Shown piece after piece: positions 43,390-55,000 of a DNA stretch of 64,000 nt. Position numbers and translations under genes: made by a program. Location of the stretch: positions 16,635,384 through 16,699,383 of the forward strand of contig OW121743.1 of assembly GCA_933228675.1 (NCBI GenBank), read 5' to 3'. The first letter of the stretch is position 1. Every line of letters begins with the position of its first letter. The notes under the pieces were generated by a model. The model was given only the letters and a program-made list of their open reading frames with translations. It was not told the DNA's origin and did no database searches. This stretch comes from Stomorhina lunata. Lineage: Eukaryota > Arthropoda > Insecta > Diptera > Rhiniidae.

Positions 43390-43710
43390 TTAAAACTTGT
43401 TAAAGTCGAAGGCCGGTCATATTTTATAATGCGCTTCGATCTTTTGCACACATTCTCCAATTTCGTAGGCCAAGCCTTGAAAGATTTTCTGCTTGGTCTT
43501 TCCATCGAAGTTTGTTACAGAGAGAGCTTTATTTCTTAGCAGCCTGCTTAGGCGAAAATAGCATCTGTTGGCAAGTATGATCCTATGTTATTTATGTTGA
43601 CGGCGGTACCAAGATAAATAAAATCTTTTGCAACCTCAAAGCTATAGTTCTCAACGATCACATGTGGCCCAACTTTTGTGGATTTTCTGGCAGGTACCTC
43701 AATGAGTCAA
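43390..43710 (-). pseudogene. LINE remnant (C-terminal part of reverse transcriptase)
   Basis: The minus strand near 43590-43690 reads VGPHVIVENYSFEVAKDFIY followed by LGTAVN. This is typical of the segment after the RT catalytic core in some LINEs (F-x-YLG). Downstream frames are broken. Confidence 0.6.
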
Positions 43711-43749
43711 GGGATCTCAAATAAAACAAGTATAACTATTTCTTGGAGA

Positions 43750-44300
43750 ATTTTTTCAAATTCTGTTGAGAAATCGGTTTATATATTGAAAAATAAAAAA
43801 CAAAATACATAAAAAATAGAGTCCAAGAAGTCAATTTGGTTAAAATTCGTGATTTCAACCAAAATTAGTAGACCTCCTTTTCAGACTAATAGACATGTGC
43901 CAAATTTCATCAAATTCTGTTGAGAACTGAAGAAAAATAGATGAAAAATGGGGTTCCAAGGCAGATACCCCAAGGCGTCGACAAATTTCAACAAACATTA
44001 GTAGAGCTATTTTTTTAAATAATTAATAGACCTGTGTCGAATTTCATCAAATACTGTTGAGATTTGCTACTTGTACATTAAAAAATAGGTGAAAAAATGG
44101 GTGCTCAAGGTAGGTAGGAGAAAAAGGGAATCGAAGGCAAGTACCCCAAGGTGTGAATTTTAACCAAATTTAGTGGACCTATTTTTTTAATTAATAGACG
44201 TGTGTTGAATTTTATCAAATTCTGTTTAGAATTGCTTCTTGTAAATTGAGAAGAAAAATACATAGGTGAAAAATAGGGTCCATGAGTCAACGGATTTCGA
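43750..44300 (+). repeat. Tandem repeat, ~140-165-bp unit, about four copies
   Basis: The word TCAAATTCTGTTGAGAA or a variant recurs near 43756, 43911, 44047 and 44214. It is accompanied by AGACCTGTGT-type and AAAATAGGTGAAAAAT-type blocks. No gene. Confidence 0.65.
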
Positions 44301-45000
44301 AAATTCTTTAAATTGTTCTTATCTATATAAAACTGAACTAGTGTGCAAAATTTCATCGTTGTAGGACCAGTCCTTCTATTTTTTGCACTTCGATGTGTGA
44401 AGAAATACGACCTAACCCATATTTTTATCGTTCTTATGGGGAGAACACTCGACAAATGTTGGCTCGCTTCCTGAACGGGTGTTATCGTAGATTTCTAGGT
44501 GATACCACGAGGAGGTCAGTGTCCACAGTTGAGATGAAGGATAACGAAGATAAGTCTGGGCTTACCAAGTTAAGACCAATCAGAACCGTTGCTTAGTATC
44601 CAACATTTCTACCCTACATCACCCATGCGATTATAATGCTATTATTTTGCTATTACACTGTAATATCTGTGGCTTGGTGCTAAAAGGGTCAATGTCGAAA
44701 AAAATTGATTTAAAGTTTTTATTTTTCATATAAATTCATAGTAACAATGCCCAGAAAAACCCTTAAAAACTTTTCTGAGTTAAGTTAGAGGTAAGATGTT
44801 GAAGCCAAATAAAAGAGGATAAAAAGGGAATCTAATGCAATGATTAACTCAAAATATCCGAAAACTGACATTGGCCCTTCTAGTACCAAGAAACAGATAT
44901 ATCTAAAAGCATTAAAATGTATGATTACCCATTGCACTATTTTAAAGGAATTTTACATTTTTAGACAATTTTTTCCTTGATTCCACAACTTTCAAATCCT
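44301..45000. other. Gene-free stretch
   Basis: No gene or repeat recognised. The 67-codon frame at 44393-44596 has no family features. Confidence 0.4.
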
Positions 45001-46055
45001 TCCCCAATTTTTCAATAAAAAACAATTGTTTAATTTTATTATTTTTGTCGGTTTTTAATACGTATATCAATTACATGTATTTTTCTTTATATCAATTACT
45101 TGAATATAGTTTTTTTTTTGTTAATTTAATGCAGTTTTCGTACAAATAAAATTTTTAATTGAATTAAAAAATTAAATAGAAGAAACACAAAATTCTCAAA
45201 CAAAAATAAAATACAATTTAATGCAAACACAAGAATTAGATGCTTATAGTATTTCGAATAAATTTTCTAAACGAATTAAACCTTTTATTGTTTATATTTT
45301 CTTGTTTTTAATTTAAAATTACAATGAGCAGAGTTTTATATATAAAAAAAACACAAAAAGGTTTCAATTTAATAATAATGATAAAAAATAATACTACAAG
45401 TTTAAAAATATTGTTAATATGCTGGAATAATAATAATAAAATAATGGGACGTAAATGAGTTAAAAGTAACCCTAATTGTGAAGTGAGAATTTATAATATC
45501 AAAATAACTAAAAATATTTAGGTAAAAATTTTATCATTAATAATGTAATTGATCCCTTTTGGTAAAAAATGAAGAAAATAATTCAAAATATCCTTCAGTT
45601 TAGAAAACGAAACATTTTTTGAATTATATTAATTTGTTTAGGTAAGTTTAAGGAAATAAATAGATTGGTTTGATTTGAAGGGGAATTGGATTATAAAATA
45701 ATTTAGATTTTTTTCTATTTTATAATAATTTTAGCCATAAACTATCGTCATTTGCTTTAATTGTTTTTTTTTGTTGTTTTGTTTGTTTTGCTTTAAATTA
45801 AAGTAATAATATAAATATTGAAATGTTTAGAGTTTTTGTTTTAATATAAATTTAAGTTTGGGGCATTTGTTATGCCTTAAAATTCCTATCTTTTAAATTT
45901 TTTGTGTGATTTTCTTTTATAATTTTAATGCTTTTTTTTAAGGATTTTTATCTTCAATCTTTCTTGAATCAAGTAAAACGCTTTTAGCGTTTAATTGTTG
46001 GCTTAAAGTTAGAGAGTTTTTAATGAAATAATATTCAAAAATATGAATGAATTAT
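45001..46055 (-). other. Probable 3' UTR and flank of PPP4R2r
   Basis: Strongly AT-rich, no frames of note, and several minus-strand AATAAA-like words (for example near 45030). The true polyadenylation site cannot be chosen by eye. Confidence 0.45.
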
Positions 46056-49000
46056 TTACTGATCCATGGCTTCTTGACTGGTATCATCGACTTCCATGCC
46101 GGTAGGTTCGTCTTCGGCTTTGGTAGTGGTGCTGATGGCGGCGGTTGGTACCTCATCAGTGGCCATGGCAGTAGCAGCAACAGGGTTATCAACTTCCTTA
46201 GCTTCGGCATTATTTGATGCAGGAGGTTCGGCCATTACAACTTCTTCCACTACAGGAGAGGCTGACGTTTCTTCTATGGCTTCATCTTCTACCATAGGCT
46301 GATCGTTCAGGGCCAAAGCTGGAGGTGTTACCGAGGTTGTGTTTGGTGTAGAACTTTCAGTTTCTTTTTCTGTGGCAGCAATAGCGGAACTTTCTTCTTT
46401 CAACGGCGTTTCTTTTTCTTTAATTTCTGTTTCGGAGGCGGCAATTTCTTCTGTTTTTGTGTTTGTGGCAGTGTTTTCTTTTTCTTTGTCTGTTTCTTTA
46501 ATTTTATCTTCTTTAATTTCTTCCTTCTTAGTTTCTTCCTCCTTTTGAGTTTCTTCCTCTTTCTTTTCTGACTCCACCTCTTTCTTTTCAGTTTTCTTTT
46601 CTTCTGTTTTTGTTTCTTCCTTTAAGGTTTCTTCTTCAGTCTTTTTAGTTTCTTTATCTCCTTGTGAGATTTCTTCTTCAGTTTTTTTAGCCGCTGTTTC
46701 TTCCGGCTTTTCTTTTTCTATTTCATCTACTTTTTGTTCGTTATCTTTTGCCTTTTCCTCCTTCTTTTCTTCTACTTTTTCACTTGTTTTTTCTTCCACC
46801 TTCTCTTCTTCAACTTTTTCCTCTGTAATATCTGACTTTACTTCAGCTTTTTCTTTCTTGTTTTCTTCTACCTTCTCTACTTTCTCTTGCGGCTTTAAAT
46901 TTTCCTTAGTTTCCTCAATTTTATTTTGCTCTTGATTTTCTTTATCGCTCTCGTCTATATTTTCCGCTTTATCACTTTTTGCTTCAATCTTTGATTCTGA
47001 ATTTTCTTCCTTTTCTCCTTTTTCCAACTCCTGCTTTTCTACTACAGTTGTCTTCGCTGAGCTTTCTTCTTCTTTCTTGTCTTCTACCTTTTCTTCTTCA
47101 GCTTCCACTGTTTTCTTGCCATCTACTTCCATGGTCTCTTCCGCTTTTGGATCTTCTTTTGCGGGTTTGACTTCCTCAGTTTCTTTAACTACTTCCTTTT
47201 CTTTAACTGGTTCTTTTTCCGTTACCTCTTCTGTTTCCTTAACGTCATCTTTTTTCTTTTCTGGTTCGCTAGGCTCTTTAGTCTCATCTACTTTCACTTC
47301 CTTGGCCTCCTCTTTTTTCTCATCCACCTTTTTCTCTTCTACCTTTTTGGACGAGTCTTTAACTTCTTTCGCTGACACTTTCTCCTCTTCTACTTTTTCT
47401 TCCATTTCTACATCTTCCATTTTGGCATCCTTTTCAACAGCCACCTTTTCCTTCACCTCCTTACTCTCTTCCTCTTTACTAAGCTCTTTTTTGGAAGTTT
47501 CTTCATTTAACTCTTTGACATCTTCCTTCTTCTCTTCAGTCTTTTCTTCACAATCCATTTTCTTTTCATCTACCTTCTCCTCTTCCTTTTTCTTCTCATC
47601 TGTAGCTACCTTCTTTTCTTCTTCCACCTTCGGCTTCTCCTCCTCTACAGCCGACGGTTTCTCGATACTTTCTTTCTCTACCTTGACGTCACCTTCCGGT
47701 TTCTCTTTTTCCTCTTCCGGTAAATCTAATTTAGGCTTTTTAGGATTTGGCAAATTATCGTCATCATTGGCATGTGTATTTTTTGTAGTAGTTTTTTCTT
47801 CAGGTTTGGTCTCCTCTTTAGCTGCTTCCACCTCAGCTTTGCTAGCTGTTCCATTGCCGTTGGTGGTGTTTTCGCCATTATTGAACAGACCATCAGCTTC
47901 CATATCGATGTCGACATTGACATCCAAGGAAAGATCACCATTGACCACAGAATCCAAAGAGTCACCATTTTCGGGTTCAGTTCGTTTACGTCCAGGTTCG
48001 ACGGTACTGACTACTGAAAATAAGTTAAGGTGTGAGAAATGGGAAAACTATTGGATTGAAATTATATAATATAAAGTCGAATAGAGGAAGTCTATGTTCT
48101 GTTCTTTATTCAGTTTTTGATTCAGACCTAGACACGTTGTAGTTCAGTTCTAGTTCTACACCATTTTCAATTGTAAATGAGAAAATTCCAATTGAAAATG
48201 AGAATTTTAATGAAAATTCCAATTGAAATTAAGAATTTTCATTTGAAAATGAGAAAATTCGAATTGAAATTGAGAATTTCCATTTGGAAATGAGAAATTT
48301 CCAATTGAAATTGAGAATTTTCATTTGAATTTCAGAAAATTACAATTGAAATTGAGAAATTTCCATTTATAATTGAGAATTTTTTATTTGAAATTGAAAA
48401 TTTTTTATTTGTAATTGAGAAAATTTCAAATAGAAATGAGAAATTTTCACTTGTAATTGAGAAATGTGCATTTGAAAATGAGTTTTTCATTTGATATTGA
48501 GAAATGTGTAATTGAAAATGAGAAATGAAAAATTGTAAATGAGAAATTTTAAATGAAAAATGGGAATTTTCCATTTGTAAATGAGAATTTTTCATTTGTA
48601 ATTGAGAAAAGTATAATTGAAAATGATAAATGATAAAATGATAATGTGTATAATTACACATTTCTCAATTAAAAATGTAATTTTCTCAATTACAAATGAA
48701 AATTTCTCATTTTCAAATGAAAAATTTTCATTTGTATTTGAGAAATTTTCATTTGAAATTTAAAAAAACCCAATGAAAATTTATCAATTACAAATGGAAA
48801 TTTCTCATTTTTAATTACACATTTCTCAATTAAAAATGTAATTTTCTCAATTACAAATGAAAATTTCTCATTTTCAAATGGAAAACTCAATTTCAAATAA
48901 AAATTTCGTAATTACAAATGGTAATTTCTCATTTTCAATTAAACATTTCTCAATTTCAGATGGAAAACTGAATTTGAAATGAAAATTTCTCAATTACAAA

Positions 49001-52000
49001 TGAAAATTTTTCAATAACAAATGAAAATTTCTCATTTTCAATTTACTTTTCTCAATTACAAATGAAAAATTCTCATTTACAAATGGAAAATTCCCATTTT
49101 TAATTTAAAATTTCTCATTTTCAAATAAAAATTCTCAATTTCAATTGGAATTTTCTCATTTTCAAATGTAAATTCTCAATTTCAAATGAAAATTTCTCAA
49201 TTTATTGTGGAAATTTCTCATTTACAATTGAAAATGGTGTAGTTCAGTTTTAGTTCTAGTTCAGTTCTAGTTTAGTTCAGTTTTAGTTCCGGTTCTAGGT
49301 TAAATTCTAGTTCAGTTTTTTTTTATTTATTTTATTTAGTTTTTTATTATTATTATTTTATTTTTCCGGTATGTGCTGGAAACCGAGCGTTTTCAAATCG
49401 TTCGATTTCTAATATATTTTTGAGATAATTTCCCCTATTTCCACAAACAAATTCAAACCAAATGAAAAATAAGATATCAGTCAAAAGGATGAAAGCCCAA
49501 ATTTTCATTTGTTTTAGGGAAATAACCGATAATTATCTCAAAAATATATCAGAAATCGAACGATTTGAAAACGCTCGATTTCCAGCACATACCGGTTTAT
49601 TTATTTATTTTTATTTTATTATTATTTATTTTAGTTTTGTTCTTGTTTAGTTCTGGGTTCAGTTCTAGGTTTCGTTTTTGGTTTAGTTTTTTTTAGTTCA
49701 GTTTCAGTTCAAGGTTTAGTTCTAGCTTAGTTTTAGTTCGGGTCTAGTTTACTTCTATTTTAGTTTCACTTAAGTTTTATCTTAGTTCTAGTTTAGTTCT
49801 ACAATAGTTCTTTTCTAGTTGTTGATCATTCCTATTTCTAGTTCAGTTCTTATTCATTACTAGTTCAATATGTATAACTTACCAAGAATATTCTTTTCCA
49901 AAGCCCGCATAAACTTATCAATGCGACTGTATTGCTTGCGAGGATCAATTAGGAGCTCGCACAAACGTTGAATCGTAAAGGGTGCAGCATTGAAAAGTTC
50001 CAAACGTTCCAGTAATGAAGATTTCATGCTCTCATAATTAAATGGATCGACATTGGGATATTGGGGGATTTCTGTAAGAGACGAACATATTTATTTAGAT
50101 TCATTAATTATGATTAATGAAAATAATTTAAGAATTGTAGTATAAAAAAAAAACTAGTTTTTGAAATATTTTTTTTTTTTTTGTCAAAGATTTCTTACTT
50201 TATGAACTGGAAAAAAGTTTTAATGAGTGTAACCTTTTCCTTGTTCCACTTACTTTGTATGACAACTTCATTTTATTTAATGTTCAAATTTTAACATCCT
50301 GTAATACTCTCTTCTGAATAAACATATTTTTAACATTTTATGTAAAAGAGAATGTTGTTTGTAACATCAAAATTTTAGAAATTTCGCCGGTAACATAAAA
50401 TTAAAACTGCAAATGCATTAAGAGTCGGCATCTTTAACAGAGCTGCTTGTGGTATAAAAGCTGCAGAGCATATGCAAAAGCAGCATAATGCACAAAAAGA
50501 GACGGTTTTATTAACAGAGCCGCTCTCGTGAACAGAGTATCTGTAAAATAACATGGCTCTGCCACGTTTTTCAACTGACTTCACACAGTGGGTTTATTTT
50601 GACAGTTTGTTTGTCACTTTATTTGCCATTTTAAAGCATTAAGCTAACTAACACATACACACAGACACGTGTTTTAAATTTAGCCATTAGTTCAAAAAAC
50701 AAATCCATTAGGCAAAGAAAAATTTAATATTTTGACTAATATTAATATTATTTAATCAACTTAAAGGTCGATGATAAGCAAAAACAAATAAGAAAGCCAT
50801 CATATCTTTCTACATTAAACTTTTCTATAGCTAAGTCAGTTTTTATATAGCAAAGGGTTCCCGTCAAATTTTCTATAGCAAAGTCTTCCTATCGTCAAAT
50901 TTTCTATAGCAAAGACTTACACGTCAAGTTTTCTATAACAAATTCCTACCAACGTCAACTTTTCTATAGCAAATTCTCCCTAACGTCAACTTTTCTATAG
51001 CAACGTCTTCTTAACGTCAACTTTTCTATAGCAAAGTCTTCTTATCATCAACTTTTCTATAGCAAAGTTTTTTTAACGTAAATTTTTCTATAGCAAAGTT
51101 TTCCTAACTTCAACTTTTCTATAACAAAGTCTTCCTAACGTCAACTTTTCTATAGCAAAGTCTTCCTAACGTCAACTTTTCTATAACAAAGTCTTCCTAA
51201 AGTCAATTTTTCTATAGCAAAGTCTTAATAACGTCAACTTTTCTGTAACAAAGTCTTCATAAAGTTAACTTTTCTATAGCAAAGTCTTCCTAACGTCAAC
51301 TTTTCTATAACAAAGTCATACTAAAGTCAACTTTTATATAGCAAAGTCTTCCTAACATCAACTTTTCTAAAGCAAAGCAAAGCTTTCGTCAATTTTTCTA
51401 TAGAAAAGCCTTCCAAAAGCCAATTTTTTTATAGCGAATTCTTCCTATCGCCATTTTTTCTATAGCAAAGTCTTCCTAACGTCAACTTTTATATAGCAAA
51501 GTCTTCCTAACATCAACTTTTCTATAGCAAAGTCTTTCCATCTTAAACTTTTCTATAGCAAATTCTTCACAACGTCAACTTTTTCATAGCAAAGTCTTCC
51601 TAACGCCAACTTTTCTTTAGCAAAGTTTTTCTATCAACAAATATTACAAAACAAAGTCTTCAAACCTTCCTACCGCCATTTTTCCTATAGCAAAATCTTC
51701 CTAACGTCAAATTTTCTTTAGCAAAGTTTTTCTATCAAAAAATATTACAAAACAAAGTCTTCAAACCTTCAAGTTTTCTAAAGCAAATTCTTCTTAACGT
51801 CAACTTTTTCATAGCAAAGTCTTCCTATCGTAAAGTTTTCTATAGCAAAGTCTTCCCAACTCCAACTTTTCTATAGCAAAGTCTTCCCAACTCCAACTTT
51901 TCTATAGCAAAGACTTCCTAACGCCAAATTTTTTTTAGCAAAGTCTTTCTTACAAGTTAATATTACATTTATTGTAAATCTTTTGTACTAAAATTGTGCG

Positions 52001-55000
52001 AGATCGGTCCATATTCGACCATAGCTCCCATACAACATTCATCCTTAAATAACACCAGTTTGAGAACGGAAATATAAAATTCGGACCAGTCGTAGTATTT
52101 TATTTGACAATTCCGAATCTTTTAGAAAATCTTGTTGGAAAAATAAACATTTCAATATTATTAAGATTTTATAAAAATTGCGGGCTACCAATTTCCGGTA
52201 AATTGATTTCTTAAAAGTCTAAAACTTAAATGTTAGTGTCATGTACACATTTTTCGTTAGTCTCTTTTTTTATTGCTCCAGCACCTCTTATTTCTTTTCA
52301 AATGAAATTTTATATTATTTCACAATCTTTTTAAATCGGTGCATTTGTGTGTCTACTTCTCTTTCACATGTGTATTCAACAACCATCCACCACCATCCAG
52401 CCTAGTTCAAAAGCACAAAGAAGAAAAAATTTCATTCACTTTAAGTCTGGTTCTAAAAATAACCCAATAAAAGCTGGGTAAGGAATCCAGCAAAACTACA
52501 CACAACAAATCTACAATAACAACATGCAAGGCAACACAAAAATGTGCCATTAAAAACTTCCTAAAAAAAAAAATGAAAAAAAAAGAAACGACTTTAAATG
52601 TATTTTTCTTTTTTGTTTAATTTTGTTTTATGAATATTGTTAATGTTGTTTGTTATTTTTTCTTGTATTTCAGTAAATAAATGCGTTTGTTGCGGGGACT
52701 AAGTTGGGGCCTTAAAAAAGTTGATAGTAGGAACTCATTTCTTTAGAAAAGTTGACGATAGGAAGACTTTACTAAAGAAAAGTCGGTCATTTGAATACCA
52801 GTTGGAAAATGGAGCATGAAGGATGATTTGTTACTATACACGGGCAATATCGTGTCCAAACATTCAGTATAGGATAAAAAGCTTATTATGTACCATAAAG
52901 AATTATGTGATGTATAATTCAAGCACATAATGTATAACATCTAACTACAAAGTTCCCTAAAGTCTTGGCCTTGACATTTAGTTTCCCGTACAGTAAGCTT
53001 CAATATTTGCCAGCTTTTCAATTTTAGTTGTTTTTGTCCGGCTGACTGTGTGTATTTTGTTATTTTTTCTTCTTTTGAATTAGTAATTTATGTTCGTTTA
53101 CTCTTCATCTTGTTATTCTTGCTTATATTACTCCGTTTCAGTTTATTTTGCCGGCTCTTCTTAATTGGTTTTCTTTGTTAATTTCAATTGTTTGTAGATT
53201 TTTTCTATGTGGATTTTCTATTTCATTTGCAAATATTATGTATATCTAACTATTTACCTAAACTAAGCAAGTTAGAGTAATTAAATTTATGCTGAAAACT
53301 AAATAGAAACTTAATTTAAAGAGCAAACGTGTTACCCAAAATGGTTATATATTTATAATAGGTAATTGTAGAGGATTTTAAGACCGTTCTCCGGCAGAAT
53401 CTATTTAAGTCGATTTAACTTACGTCTCCCATCTGAAATGTTAGTTTTTCATGTAATTTTTTTACTTAAACATAATTTTATTTGAAGTTTATTGTAATAA
53501 TGGGACCATGACCACTTAATTTAATCAAAATCGGTCACATAGAAAAGTTGACGTTAGGAAGACCTTTCTATAGAAAAGTTGACGTTAGGAAGACTTTTCT
53601 AAGAAAAGTTGACGTTAGGAAGACTTTTCTATAGAAAAGTTGACGTTAGGAAGACTTTTCTATAGAAAAGTTGACGTTAGGAAGACTTTTCTATAGAAAA
53701 GTTGACGTTAGGAAGACTTTTCTATAGAAAAGTTGACGTTAGGAAGACTTTTCTATAGAAAAGTTGACGTTAGGAAGACTTTTCTATAGAAAAGTTGACG
53801 TTAGGAAGACTTTTCTATAGAAAAGTTGACGTTAGGAAGACTTTTCTATAGAAAAGTTGACGTTAGGAAGACTTTTCTATAGAAAAGTTGACGTTAGTAT
53901 GACTTTTCTATAGAAAAGTTGACGTTAGTATGACTTTTCTATAGAAAAGTTGACGTTAGTATGACTTTTCTATAGAAAAGTTGACGTTAGTATGACTTTT
54001 CTATAGAAAAGTTGACGTTAGTATGACTTTTCTATAGAAAAGTTGACGTTAGTATGACTTTTCTATAGAAAAGTTGACGTTAGTATGACTTTTCTATAGA
54101 AAAGTTGACGTTAGTATGACTTTTCTATAGAAAAGTTGACGTATGACTTTTCTATAGAATAGTTGACGTTAGTATGACTTTTCTATCGAAAAGTTGACGT
54201 TAGTATGACTTTTCTATAGAAAAGTTGACGTTAGTATGACTTTTCTATAGAAAAGTGACGTTAGTATGACTTTTCTATAGAAAAGTGACGTTAGTATGAC
54301 TTTTCTATAGAAAAGTGACGTTAGTATAGAAAAGTTGATGTTAGTATGATTTTTCTATAGAAATGTTGACGTTAGTATGACTTTTCTATAGAAAAGTTGA
54401 CGTTAGTCCGACTTTTCTATAGAAAAGTTGACGTTAGTATGACTTTCCTATAGAAAAGTTGACGTTAGTATGACTTTTCTATAGAAAAGTGACGTTAGTA
54501 TAGAAAAGTTGATGTTAGTATGATTTTTCTATAGAAATGTTGACGTTAGTATGACTTTTCTATAGAAAAGTTGACGTTAGTGCGACTTTTCTATAGAAAA
54601 GTTGACGTTAGTATGACTTTCCTATAGAAAAGTTGACGTTAGTATGACTTTTCTATAGAAAAGTTGACGTTAGGAAGACTTTTCTATAGAAAAGTTGACG
54701 TTAGTATGACTTTTCTATAGAAAAGTTGACGTTAGTATGACTTTTCTATAGAAAAGTTGACGTTAGTATGACTTTTCTATAGAAAAGTTGACGTTAGTAT
54801 GACTTTTCTATAGAAAAGTTGACGTTAGTATGACTTTTCTATAGAAAAGTTGACGTTAGTATGACTTTTCTATAGAAAAGTTGACGTTAGTATGACTTTT
54901 CTATAGAAAAGTTGACGTTAGTATGACTTTTCTATAGAAAAGTTGACGTTAGTATGACTTTTCTATAGAAAAGTTGACGTTAGTATAGAAAAGTTGACGT

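Noticed and set aside
47077..48069. 330-codon plus-strand frame rich in Ser and Phe
   Set aside because: It is antisense to the Glu/Lys-rich tail of PPP4R2r. GAA/GAG/AAG codons read backwards give TTC/CTC/CTT-type codons, which rarely make stops. No domain is present.
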